DNA from: Pseudoalteromonas sp. NC201
Lineage (GTDB): Bacteria > Pseudomonadota > Gammaproteobacteria > Enterobacterales > Alteromonadaceae
DNA: 64,000 nt
Reading direction: 5' to 3'
Assembly (NCBI RefSeq): GCF_002850255.1
Contig: NZ_CP022522.1
Coordinates: forward strand, 1,921,125 to 1,985,124
In this document: piece by piece, positions 28,231 to 37,855 of the stretch
Numbering within the stretch: the first letter of the stretch is position 1
Layout of the letters: each line of letters begins with the position of its first letter
Notes under the pieces: generated by a model
The model's database searches: none
What the model was told of the DNA's origin: nothing
The model's input: the letters and a program-made list of their open reading frames with translations, nothing else
Program-made: the position numbers and the translations under genes

Positions 28231-30052
28231 TCAGCTACCTCAGGTGTTGATGGGCCCGCTGGTTCGCCGAGCTGAGCAGAATAAAATTTGTATTCAGGTT
28301 GTTACTTGTGAAGCCGTGGACATTTCGGCTTCGCTATTGGCCCATCAAAGTCGATGTGAGGTTGAGACGTTTCAGCTCGGTGCAGCCTGCTTTTTGCATT
28401 TTTTGATGATATGCAGCGAGAAGGCTCTGCCAACAGCGCAGCTGTTCGAGTATCAAGTGCTTATTAACGGTGCCGCGTATAAGCCAGATTATCTGCGTTA
28501 TGGAGAAGAGCTTAGCTTTGCGATACCTGCTTTGCTCAAGCAAATATTACATGGCTCATGCCGTAACCCGCATCACCACGCAAAAGACAGTCTACATACT
28601 GCAGATCAGTGGCAAGAGCAGCAACGCGAACTCGGTGAGCTAGGCGCTGACTTGTGTATTTTTTCTGGCGATCAGATCTATGCAGATGATGTTGCCGGCG
28701 CCATGTTGTTGGCTATTCACCAACTTATAGCGCGATTGGGTTTGTTTAAAGAAACGAAATTGCCAATGCACCTACCAGCTGATCAACAAGCTCAGCTTTA
28801 CCATCGTCACTTATATTTACCAAAGACGCCATGGCAGGAGCGCTCAAAGTTTTCACCAGGCTATTGGTTTCGAAAGGATGAACCGCACTTTTCTAGTGTT
28901 AAGGCCTTTAATCACCTAATTTTCTTCGAAGAGTTTGTCGCCTGTTACCTATTAAACTTCTCTCATCTTGCTTGGCAGTTGGTTAACTTTGATGCACTTC
29001 ATTATGACGGTGGCAACGACAAAGTTAGGCGAATATTTGAATCCGAACTTGACGCCCTAAAAGGCTTTGTTGAAACGTTGCCTAGCGCCGAGCGGCTGTG
29101 TGCGAACGTGCCCGTTCTGATGATGTTTGATGACCATGATGTGACCGATGATTGGAATTTGACGGCTAAATGGGAACAGGCAATTGCGAACCATAAAGTG
29201 AGTCGACGCATTATCAGTAATGGCATCATTAGCTATTGGCTGTTTCAAGGCATTGGAAATGATGCGTTTGAGTATAGCGGGGCGCTGACATCAGCTTTTA
29301 ATTCAAGCCTGATTGACAACGAATGGCACTTTTCGGCGTTTGACAAACAAGTTCGCCGATTCACACATTGGCATTATTGTTTAGATACGTTTCCAAAAGT
29401 GGTGGTGCTAGATACTCGTACACATCGGTGGCGTAATGAACAGGATTTCAATGAACCAAGTGGTTTACTCGACTGGGAAATGTTGATGGAGTTGCAAGAT
29501 ACGCTCATCGACCATAGTGCGGTATTGATGGTAAGCCCAGCGCCAGTATTTGGGGTAAAGGCAATCGAAACCATACAAGCTGTATTTAATGCTTGTGGTG
29601 AGCCGTTGATGGTGGATGTGGAAAATTGGATGGCACATGAAGGGGCCGCGAAAAAGCTAATTGAAATTTTTAAGCGTCCAGATACACCTAAAGAAACCAT
29701 TATACTCTCAGGCGATGTACATTATTCGTTTTGCTTTTCGGTTCAGGCTCGTTTTGGTCGTCATGATAACCGCATTTGGCAGCTAACCGCATCAGGGATA
29801 AAAAACGAATTTCCAAAGCCGCTTATCAATATTTTAGATAAGATGGACACGATTTTGTATGCCAAATATAGTCCTCTGAATCTCTTTACTAAACGCTGGC
29901 AGCTATCGGTAAGTAAGCACCCTTCATCGCTAAAAAAACATGGCTATTTGGTGTCAGACTCTGCGATTAGTTTAGTAACGCTTGAAAACGGCTTGCTAGA
30001 GAAGTATGAGCTACTGCACGGCACGGGGATCCACAGTCATTTTGAGTTATAA
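28214..30052 (+). CDS. PhoD-like metallophosphatase family protein
   Basis: 612 residues. The metallophosphatase motifs are in order: ILHGSCRNPHHH, IFSGDQIYADD, LMMFDDHDVTDDWN and ILSGDVHYSF. No signal peptide or Tat motif at the N-terminus, so it is probably cytoplasmic, unlike secreted PhoD. Its start overlaps tatD, so it belongs to the tmk operon, at least in layout. Substrate unknown. Confidence 0.8.
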   Translation: MVAQLNQLPQVLMGPLVRRAEQNKICIQVVTCEAVDISASLLAHQSRCEVETFQLGAACFLHFLMICSEKALPTAQLFEYQVLINGAAYKPDYLRYGEELSFAIPALLKQILHGSCRNPHHHAKDSLHTADQWQEQQRELGELGADLCIFSGDQIYADDVAGAMLLAIHQLIARLGLFKETKLPMHLPADQQAQLYHRHLYLPKTPWQERSKFSPGYWFRKDEPHFSSVKAFNHLIFFEEFVACYLLNFSHLAWQLVNFDALHYDGGNDKVRRIFESELDALKGFVETLPSAERLCANVPVLMMFDDHDVTDDWNLTAKWEQAIANHKVSRRIISNGIISYWLFQGIGNDAFEYSGALTSAFNSSLIDNEWHFSAFDKQVRRFTHWHYCLDTFPKVVVLDTRTHRWRNEQDFNEPSGLLDWEMLMELQDTLIDHSAVLMVSPAPVFGVKAIETIQAVFNACGEPLMVDVENWMAHEGAAKKLIEIFKRPDTPKETIILSGDVHYSFCFSVQARFGRHDNRIWQLTASGIKNEFPKPLINILDKMDTILYAKYSPLNLFTKRWQLSVSKHPSSLKKHGYLVSDSAISLVTLENGLLEKYELLHGTGIHSHFEL

Positions 30053-30215
30053 GCCTTGGTAATAGATTTTAGAATTGAATAAACCTATTTTAGCTATTTG
30101 TAGCTTAGCTTGGCTGTACGAGTGAGCTTGCGTGATGCGCTAAACCCATCAAAAAATACATGCTCTTTTTCGCTTTTGCTATAGTTAATATAATGCGGGC
30201 TAACATCTCGACTAT

Positions 30216-33200
30216 ATGACTCTACTCAAGCGCATGTCTCTGGTCGTTGTACCATACAGCACACTGAAATGGTTTTGTGTGTTGCTGCTGTTGTTATTAC
30301 CGAGTTTTCCTTGTGCCGCCAGTTTTCCCGAATTTAGCGATACGGCGCAGGTTATGCGACGCTATGACTATAATTCAGGCCTCAGTCAGGTCACTATCAC
30401 TGCCATTGCGCAAGATCAACTCGGGTACATTTGGGTTGGCACACAGTCTGGCCTAAATCGTTTTGATGGTCATGATTTTGTTCAATTTGAAGTAAAGCAG
30501 AACTCCAAACATCATCTCTCTGGTGGCTTTATTACCTCTCTATGCCACAGTGGCAAATATATCTGGGTTGGAACAAGTACTGGGCTTAGCATTTACGATA
30601 CTGAAGCGGGGACCTTTCGCTCTATCTTAGCGGCGCAGAATGAGGCGGTTAGCTCCGATAGAGTTAAAAAAGTGGCATGTTATGGTGAATCAGTGACAGT
30701 ATCAACAGAAGAGGGCGATGCTTACCGAGTTAACTACCAAACCTTAATGCCTGAAAAACTTTATTTAACTGGTAAATTTGTTCGTGAAGTCCAAGAAACA
30801 AGGGATGCATTTGTTTACCTCAATGCAGATGGCCTAGTCAGTCAGCCAAAAGACAAAGTAGGTGCGAACGTTCTGTTGGAAGGTGAGTTTAAAACACTGT
30901 CGCTTTCCCACGGAAGGATATTCGTGGTTGATTCGGATGATAAAATCATTAGTTTCGACACTCAGTTCAATAAAGTGCAATGGCAAAAGTCGGTCAGTGC
31001 GAAAGTAAACCTCAGCATTCACCAAATTAAAGTAAGGGCGAATGAGATACTCGTTGCTTCCAATACAGGAGTGTTTATTTTAGATCTGCAAGGTAGTATC
31101 AAGCGGCATTGGTATCGCCGTGCAGAACAATATGATGGTCTACAAGATAACAATGTACTTAGTGTTCAACGAGATAGAAACGGCGATTTATGGATAGGGA
31201 CGGAGTCACAGGGGCTGCACTTTTTTAGTCAGCTGAGCGAATCGTTTGGTCACGTTGGTGAACAAAACTTTCCGCATGCTCCTTTGGGGCATCCTGATGT
31301 TAGGAATTTCGCACTAGACAGTAGCGAGCGTTTTTGGATAGGTACGTCATCGGGTTTATATATTTATCAAAAATCGAGCTTTATCGAAGCACATCGAATT
31401 TTCCCGAGTTTATCTGCAATCAAAGGGAGCTTTATCACGCAAGTAAAGATCTATGATGATACCTTGTGGGTAACAACAAGAGGTGATGGCGTTGTTAGGT
31501 ATGCTTTAACCCAAGGGGAATACAGCCATTTGATGCCTAACTCGAATAATGGTCCTGAGCTTAGCTTTAATGATGTTATCGAATACCAATCACAGATTTT
31601 GGTAAGTTCCAGGACGCTAGGCCTAATGAGATACGACGTGGAGTCTAAAACCCTAGTGCAGTTTTTCGAAAATCGTTCAGATGCACCTTCACATGTATCT
31701 TCATTTAAAGTTGTTGGGCAAGATTTATGGTTTGGCACTATAGGTGAGGGGTTGTTCAAGTTTAGTAAAGGCCAGCTCCATAATCTGACTACGCAGGATG
31801 GCTTAAAGTCGAATTTAGTTTTTATGATAGATGAAGACCCGTGGCAACGTATCTGGGTTGCAAGTGAAGCGGGCATTAGTTTAGTTGATAAGCAAATGAA
31901 AGTTGTCCGAACCATAGGAGAGCAAGAAGGACTAGGAAACCAAGCCGTGTGGGGGCTGGTTTATGATGACTATGAATATATGTGGCTTGGCACCAGTGGT
32001 GGGCTGTCGCGCATTAATGTAATGGATTTTGCCATTGATAATTTTCTTCCAATTGACGGCGTACAAGCGCACGAATTCAACTACAATGCCGCATGGAAAG
32101 CCCCTGACGGCCGAATTTTTATGGGTGGAGCCAAAGGATTTAATCAGTTCTTCCCCCAGAATGTATCAATTTCAAATACCGCGCGGCCTATTTTAGTTTC
32201 CACAATCGAATTACTGGGCGAGCCTTTACAGCCAAGTCTTGATGGGATCCTCTCTGTTGCGCCAGAGCTTGCGGGCTCATTACGATTACGCTATGACCAA
32301 AATATCATATCGTTGCAATATTCAAGTCTAGACTTTGGCTCTGAGAAGCTGAGCTTTTATTACCGTATTAAAGGACTAAGCGACAAGTGGCTGAAACTTG
32401 CAAATGGAGCAAGGCAAATAAATTTACTCCAGCTTGAGCCTGGCACCTATCGAGTAGAAACCTATACCGTTAATCGCTTTAATATGCAGTCGCCCGTTCA
32501 CGAGTTTAGCATTTATATCGCTGCACCAATTTGGTGGAACGCTTACTCGAAGACCCTTTATACCCTAGTCATTGTGCTTATCATTGCAGCATTTGTTCGA
32601 GCGAAACAACGGCGTTATCGGCAAGTGCTGCGGGATAATCAGAAAATGTCAGCGTTACAAGAGCGGTTAGAGTTGTCATTGTGGGCAAGTGGTGATGAAC
32701 TTTGGGATTGGCATGTTGAGTCGGGTAAAATTTATCGTTACAGCGTAAATCCAAGGATCGATTTTAGTGATCTCCAAGATAAACTCATCCTCGATGAACT
32801 TGACCAGTTTGTACACCCTAAAGATTGTGTGTTACTTGAGGAGCGCCTGCAATCTTGTGTGGACGGCCGTGAAGACGTATATGAATTGTCTATTCGAGTT
32901 AAAGATCAACAGGGAGAGTGGATCTGGGTATTAGATAGAGGAAAGGTAGTTGCACGAGATGATAATGGTAGAGCAACGCGGATAGCGGGGGCACTGAAAG
33001 ATATTGCTGATTTGAAAGCACATCAACAAGCCTTGCAGTCGTTAAACGAGCAACTTGAGATAAAAGTTGCGATGCGCACCGATGAGCTATATAAAAAGAA
33101 TCAAAAACTTGAGCAAGCAATGTTTGAGTTAAAGCAAACGCAAGAAGACTTGATTGAAAGTGAAAAAATGGCTTCTTTAGGTGTTGTGGTTGCGGGGGTT

Positions 33201-33908
33201 GCGCATGAGATCAATACACCTTTGGGTATTGCTATCACAGCGCTTTCTCATAACGAAGATTGTTTATCTGAGTTGGTAGAAAAGCTTGAGAATAAAACCC
33301 TTAAGCAAAAAGATTTGGTTTCCTCCATCGATGCACAGCAAGAAGGATATCTGCTGATTAGTCGCAATCTGCAAAGAGCAGAAAGCCTTATTAGTAACTT
33401 TAAGCAAGTTGCAGTAGATCAATCCAGTGAGACTGAGCGTGATATTAACCTGCTTGAATATATCAATGACGTATTCGACTCACTTAAGCCATTGGCTAAA
33501 AATAAAGAAGTATATTTGTCCATAGATGGGAATGCTGATGTAAATTTCTCCACCTATCCAGGCGCGGTTTATCAAATAATGGCAAACCTATTTAACAACT
33601 CCGTTATCCATGGCTTTGAGGGGAGTGCCTCTGGTACGGTTAGCGTGTTAGTCGAGGCGACGGATAGCCACTGGACTATTGTATACTGCGACAATGGTGT
33701 CGGCATGGACGAAGCAATGCAAAAGACCTTGTTTGAGCCATTTGTAACCACAAAACGTAATCAAGGCGGATGCGGATTAGGCATGCATATTGTTTATAAT
33801 TTGGTAACGCAACTTTTAAAAGGCGAGATCCGCTGTAAAACGGCGAAATTACAAGGTGTCGAAATTACAATAAAAGTACCGTTTAAGAAAATAACGGCTG
33901 AAAATTAA
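30216..33908 (+). CDS. Two-component propeller sensor histidine kinase (Reg_prop/Y_Y_Y/PAS/HisKA)
   Basis: 1230 residues. Signal sequence (about 17-37, WFCVLLLLLLPSFPCAA), then a large periplasmic pair of beta-propellers made of repeats such as LGYIWVGTQSGLNRFDG, DLWIGTESQGL, RFWIGTSSGLY, YMWLGTSGGLSRI, then a Y_Y_Y domain and a transmembrane helix (TLYTLVIVLIIAAFVRA). Inside are a PAS-like domain (DELWDWHVESGKI), a coiled coil, and a kinase with His997 in AGVAHEINTPLG and an ATPase domain (NLFNNSVIHG, CGLGMHIV). No receiver domain. Such sensors often respond to polymers or oligomers in the periplasm. It lies shortly upstream of the Oar-like TonB receptor. Confidence 0.9.
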   Translation: MTLLKRMSLVVVPYSTLKWFCVLLLLLLPSFPCAASFPEFSDTAQVMRRYDYNSGLSQVTITAIAQDQLGYIWVGTQSGLNRFDGHDFVQFEVKQNSKHHLSGGFITSLCHSGKYIWVGTSTGLSIYDTEAGTFRSILAAQNEAVSSDRVKKVACYGESVTVSTEEGDAYRVNYQTLMPEKLYLTGKFVREVQETRDAFVYLNADGLVSQPKDKVGANVLLEGEFKTLSLSHGRIFVVDSDDKIISFDTQFNKVQWQKSVSAKVNLSIHQIKVRANEILVASNTGVFILDLQGSIKRHWYRRAEQYDGLQDNNVLSVQRDRNGDLWIGTESQGLHFFSQLSESFGHVGEQNFPHAPLGHPDVRNFALDSSERFWIGTSSGLYIYQKSSFIEAHRIFPSLSAIKGSFITQVKIYDDTLWVTTRGDGVVRYALTQGEYSHLMPNSNNGPELSFNDVIEYQSQILVSSRTLGLMRYDVESKTLVQFFENRSDAPSHVSSFKVVGQDLWFGTIGEGLFKFSKGQLHNLTTQDGLKSNLVFMIDEDPWQRIWVASEAGISLVDKQMKVVRTIGEQEGLGNQAVWGLVYDDYEYMWLGTSGGLSRINVMDFAIDNFLPIDGVQAHEFNYNAAWKAPDGRIFMGGAKGFNQFFPQNVSISNTARPILVSTIELLGEPLQPSLDGILSVAPELAGSLRLRYDQNIISLQYSSLDFGSEKLSFYYRIKGLSDKWLKLANGARQINLLQLEPGTYRVETYTVNRFNMQSPVHEFSIYIAAPIWWNAYSKTLYTLVIVLIIAAFVRAKQRRYRQVLRDNQKMSALQERLELSLWASGDELWDWHVESGKIYRYSVNPRIDFSDLQDKLILDELDQFVHPKDCVLLEERLQSCVDGREDVYELSIRVKDQQGEWIWVLDRGKVVARDDNGRATRIAGALKDIADLKAHQQALQSLNEQLEIKVAMRTDELYKKNQKLEQAMFELKQTQEDLIESEKMASLGVVVAGVAHEINTPLGIAITALSHNEDCLSELVEKLENKTLKQKDLVSSIDAQQEGYLLISRNLQRAESLISNFKQVAVDQSSETERDINLLEYINDVFDSLKPLAKNKEVYLSIDGNADVNFSTYPGAVYQIMANLFNNSVIHGFEGSASGTVSVLVEATDSHWTIVYCDNGVGMDEAMQKTLFEPFVTTKRNQGGCGLGMHIVYNLVTQLLKGEIRCKTAKLQGVEITIKVPFKKITAEN

Positions 33909-33966
33909 CTTAGGTGAATTACAGCAAGCTAACTGCCTGTGACAATGCTTCTTTTAGGAGTTTGTC

Positions 33967-34482
33967 ATGTTCTTATTATCTCAAGTTTTGGTTACCCTTG
34001 CTGTTTTACTCGATCTCGCCTCATTTCAATTTATGAAACGTCGGCAGGTGTTATTGGCACTAAGCTTGTCGACTGCACTCACTGCAATTCACTTCTATCT
34101 ACTTGATGCTATGGCTGGTGCTTTGCTTATGGCGGTTGCGAGTCTCAGATATCTGGTGTTTATCAAGTCGCAGTCAAAGCGCTTGCTTATCGGGTTTCTA
34201 CTACTCAATACAGTGCCGCCTTTAGTACACTTAAATGCAAATTACGAACTTTATGCTGTTTTTGGCAGTGTTTTATTGACATTAGGGGCATTTATTCGCG
34301 CGCAGGTGGCATTTCGGTGTGTGATGATGTTAGGTACGGTGTGTTGGCTGATACATAATTGTTATATCGGCTCTCCCATGGCGATTGTGTTAGAAAGTAC
34401 TTTTTTGGTGAGTAATTTGATTGGGTTATGGCGAATTTATATGAAGCGTAAAGCGAGTAAGTTAAAGGCTGAGTTGAAGTAG
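33967..34482 (+). CDS. YgjV-like inner membrane protein
   Basis: 171 residues with about six hydrophobic segments and a basic tail (MKRKASKLKAELK). The pattern (LLDLASFQFMKRRQVLLALSLSTALTAIHFYLLDAMAGALLMAVASLRYLVF) matches the YgjV family of small membrane proteins of unknown role. AGGAG precedes the ATG. Confidence 0.75.
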   Translation: MFLLSQVLVTLAVLLDLASFQFMKRRQVLLALSLSTALTAIHFYLLDAMAGALLMAVASLRYLVFIKSQSKRLLIGFLLLNTVPPLVHLNANYELYAVFGSVLLTLGAFIRAQVAFRCVMMLGTVCWLIHNCYIGSPMAIVLESTFLVSNLIGLWRIYMKRKASKLKAELK

Positions 34483-34681
34483 ATTCAATTTTACTGGAAT
34501 GGGCACTAATAAAATTAGGTTGAGTTTTAAAATGTGTTATATTTCAGTTGGTTAAGTTATTTTCTATCTACTTTTTCAGATAATTACGCTGAGTACAAGT
34601 GGTATAGGAAACAGACTGAAATAAAAGTTATATAAATAATCTTTATCTAAATCATAGTGTTATCACTTTTATTAATATTAA

Positions 34682-34711
34682 TTGCATAATTAATATTGTA
34701 TACAATATATC
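34682..34711 (+). promoter_or_regulatory. Promoter of the TonB receptor with the same GntR-type operator
   Basis: A 16-bp perfect palindrome ATATTGTATACAATAT (34693-34708) lies 68 bases before the receptor start. A -35-like TTGCAT (34682-34687) stands 6 bases before the 14-bp core and a -10-like TATATC (34706-34711) overlaps its end. The arrangement is identical to that at 7739-7768. Confidence 0.72.
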
Positions 34712-34775
34712 AATTGTGTATTGTTTGTTCGTTACCAAAAAACACTCAAATCAATGGGAACAAAAGGACAACAAT

Positions 34776-37760
34776 ATGCGTAATAACAAAAAAACAGCGC
34801 AAACACTGTGTAAATCACTCACTGCATCAGCACTTGCTCTAGCATTGGGGACTTCTACTGCATTTGCTGCAGATGGCAATAGTACTGTGAAAGGGAGCAT
34901 CGTAAATGGTCAAGGTACTGAGTTATCTCAGGCTCAATTGACCTTTACACACAAATCCAAGGGGCTGAAGTTTGCTGTACAAACTAATGGTAAGGGCGAA
35001 TACATTTTGCGTAATCTGCCTGTTGGCCGTTACAGCGTGTCAATTAATAAAGCTGGATTCGAATCCGTTATTGAAGAGGATGTCGAGCTTAATATTGGAC
35101 AGGCGCTAATCTTAGACGCTCAATTATTACAACAAGGGCAGGACATAGAACGGATAGCGGTGACTGGCACGGCGATTCGACGTGTGGATATGGCCTCTTC
35201 AACTGCTGGAGTAACGTTTACAGACGCCGAGCTTAAAGTCATGCCAGTAAATACCGGCTTTGAAAGTATAGCGTTATTGGCACCGGGTACAGCTGAGCCT
35301 GGTGGTGATTCATTTAATAGAGCCTCAAGTTTCGGTGGGTCCTCATCGGCTGAGAATGGCTACTATTTTAATGGTCTAAATGTCACGAGTATTCAAACTG
35401 GTTTAGGCTCAATTCGTTTGCCTTGGGAAGCTATCTCACAAACTCAAATCAAAACGGGGGGAATTAGTCCTGAATTTGGTGGCGCACTAGGTGGCATCGT
35501 TAACGCAATTTCTAAATCTGGGGATAACGAATTTAACTTAGGGGCAGAAGTGAGAATAGACCCTGCTTCAACCCATAGTTATCACGACTCAAACTACCTA
35601 GATAATGGCACAGTGAATCTTAATACTGAGCAAGAATACGACTCTTTTAAAGAGCTACAAGTTTGGGCAAGTGGTGCACTAATAGAGGACAGCTTATTTT
35701 ACTATGGTTTGTATGCACCTCGACGGGAGGTTAATCGTTGGGCTGGGCAAACGACCTTCAATGACAGAAAACGAGATGAAGATCGCTGGTTTGCAAAAGT
35801 TGATTGGTTCATCAATGAAGACCATTCCATCGGTTTTTCCGCCATGAATAACAAAAGAGAATGGACACGGCAAACCTATGCCTATGACTGGGAAAGCGAT
35901 GCGATTGGTGATAAACAAGGGGTTGCGGCTCCTGGTGAAGATGGCGGCAAGGTTTACAGTGTCAATTATAGTGGTTACTTTTCTGACTTTTTCTCGGTGT
36001 CGGCTGTGGTGGGCCGAGTGACCGAAAACGTTGAAAATATTGTCGCATCAACAGTGCCGGGTGTTTGGGATGAAAGAGAGGGATTCGTTACTTTATCAAG
36101 TCATACAGCCAGCAGTGTTTCTGAGCAAGAGTTTATCCGTGATCAAGCGAGAGTCGACTTCAATATCGATTTGGATTACCACTCCATTTTGTTCGGTGTT
36201 GATTATACTAAAGTTACGGTAGATCACTTTGAAGGTCAAAATGGCCTTGGAGACGCAGAAGGCTGGTGGACAATCAAAACCGCTGGTGAAGGGAGCATTT
36301 CTGGTGCTGCGCTCGGTCAGGATTATATCGAACGTCGAATAAGAACAAGGACGGTTGATTCTGAGGTTAACTCGCTTGCTTTCTACGTCAATGATTCTTG
36401 GCAAGTCACCGACCAACTCGTGTTAAATCTGGGCCTGCGTTATAGTCAGTTTGAAAATACCGTTACTGACGGTAGAGCGTTTGTAGATATGGATAACCAA
36501 CTTGCGCCTAGATTTCAAGCGATTTATGACCTAAACGGTGATGGCGAATCCAAAGTTTTCTTTACTTACGGGCGGTACTTTCAACCTGTTTCTGCCAACA
36601 TGAACATCACTCAAGGCTCGGCTTCAGTAGAGTGGTTTGAGTATTTCAACCTCGATCAAGTAGACAGTGATGGCTATCCTGTTTTATTAAGTGATGGCTC
36701 GCCAAGTCGAGGGGAAATGCTTCGAGATAGACGCTGGCGTCAACGCGGAATTACAGAGCCCGGTTTGATTGCTTCGTCCACCCTTAAGCCGATGTATTCT
36801 GATGAATTGACTTTAGGATATCAGACCACCGTTTTTGACGATATGGCATTTGGGGTTAGAGCGATTTATCGAGACCTTGGACGCAGTGTTGAAGATACGG
36901 ATGTTGGTCCTGTGCTTGCGAAGAAATTGGCCGAACTCGGTATCCAAGACAATGTCGGTCAGGGTTCTTACTATGTGCTAAATAACCCGGGTGAAGCGAT
37001 CACCATGAGTTATGACTTCGATGGCGATGGCCAAGTCGATGAAGTGACACTCAGTGCACAAGAGCTTGCCCTGCAACAAGCAGTACGTAAATATCTTGCA
37101 CTTGAATTTACCTTAGAAGGAAATATTACCGACAAGTTACGGATTAATTCTTCTTATACTTGGTCACACAGCTATGGTAATACAGAAGGTTTAGTGAAAA
37201 CCGATAACGATCAGGCAGATCCAGGTTGGACAACTTCTTATGATTACGCGGATCTGATGGATCACGGCTATGGTAATTTACCGAATGACCATCGCCATTC
37301 AATAAAAGTATCAGGTTCTTACGATATCACAGATGAGTTAACTTTGGGTCTGGTTGCAAGAACGTCGTCAGGTCGCCCGACTAACTATTTCTCTAAGCAC
37401 CCAGTCGGTATAGATAGCTGTACCGCAGGAAGCCCTTGGGATGCATGCGTAAGTAAAGATTATGGCCATGTTTCGCATTACGACGAAAATGGTAACCCAG
37501 CCCCTCGCGGTAGTGTAGGTAATCTTCCTTGGGCAACCACGATAGACTTATCACTCAGTTACTCTACAGATATTATGGGACATGACTTGTTACTCAAGGG
37601 CACCGTTTATAACCTACTAAACAGTGATAAAGCGCTTGGGATCAATGAACAGCGATCTTTAGATGGTGCAAATGGCTTAATCGTTAACCCTGACTACGGC
37701 ATTACAACGTTACGACAAACTGAGCGTTACGCGTCGTTAGTTGCAAGGTTTACATTTTAG
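34776..37760 (+). CDS. Oar-like TonB-dependent outer membrane receptor
   Basis: 994 residues from the ATG at 34776 (AAAGGAC upstream); the frame is open to 34716. Signal peptide of about 31 residues ending TSTAFA, then a carboxypeptidase-regulatory-like domain (GSIVNGQGTELSQAQLTF, GEYILRNLPVGRYSVSI), a plug (SSTAGVTFTDAELKVMPVNTG) and a long beta-barrel ending in the canonical aromatic residue (YASLVARFTF). Two Asp-rich loops (DLNGDGESK, DFDGDGQVDE) look like calcium sites. Operator and 3'-neighbours suggest uptake of hydroxyproline-containing peptides. Confidence 0.88.
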   Translation: MRNNKKTAQTLCKSLTASALALALGTSTAFAADGNSTVKGSIVNGQGTELSQAQLTFTHKSKGLKFAVQTNGKGEYILRNLPVGRYSVSINKAGFESVIEEDVELNIGQALILDAQLLQQGQDIERIAVTGTAIRRVDMASSTAGVTFTDAELKVMPVNTGFESIALLAPGTAEPGGDSFNRASSFGGSSSAENGYYFNGLNVTSIQTGLGSIRLPWEAISQTQIKTGGISPEFGGALGGIVNAISKSGDNEFNLGAEVRIDPASTHSYHDSNYLDNGTVNLNTEQEYDSFKELQVWASGALIEDSLFYYGLYAPRREVNRWAGQTTFNDRKRDEDRWFAKVDWFINEDHSIGFSAMNNKREWTRQTYAYDWESDAIGDKQGVAAPGEDGGKVYSVNYSGYFSDFFSVSAVVGRVTENVENIVASTVPGVWDEREGFVTLSSHTASSVSEQEFIRDQARVDFNIDLDYHSILFGVDYTKVTVDHFEGQNGLGDAEGWWTIKTAGEGSISGAALGQDYIERRIRTRTVDSEVNSLAFYVNDSWQVTDQLVLNLGLRYSQFENTVTDGRAFVDMDNQLAPRFQAIYDLNGDGESKVFFTYGRYFQPVSANMNITQGSASVEWFEYFNLDQVDSDGYPVLLSDGSPSRGEMLRDRRWRQRGITEPGLIASSTLKPMYSDELTLGYQTTVFDDMAFGVRAIYRDLGRSVEDTDVGPVLAKKLAELGIQDNVGQGSYYVLNNPGEAITMSYDFDGDGQVDEVTLSAQELALQQAVRKYLALEFTLEGNITDKLRINSSYTWSHSYGNTEGLVKTDNDQADPGWTTSYDYADLMDHGYGNLPNDHRHSIKVSGSYDITDELTLGLVARTSSGRPTNYFSKHPVGIDSCTAGSPWDACVSKDYGHVSHYDENGNPAPRGSVGNLPWATTIDLSLSYSTDIMGHDLLLKGTVYNLLNSDKALGINEQRSLDGANGLIVNPDYGITTLRQTERYASLVARFTF

Positions 37761-37810
37761 TTTCCCTGGTGATAGCCAAGGGTAGGTGCCATGTACCTAG
37801 CTCTTGGTTT

Positions 37811-37833
37811 AAGCCAAACAAAACGTTTGGCTT
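37811..37833 (+). terminator. Hairpin between the TonB receptor and the dehydratase
   Basis: AAGCCAAAC (37811-37819) pairs with GTTTGGCTT (37825-37833). The following T tract is weak. It may be a partial terminator that lowers expression of the downstream enzymes relative to the receptor. Confidence 0.6.
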
Positions 37834-37855
37834 ATTTCATGTCACGGAGAGTATG

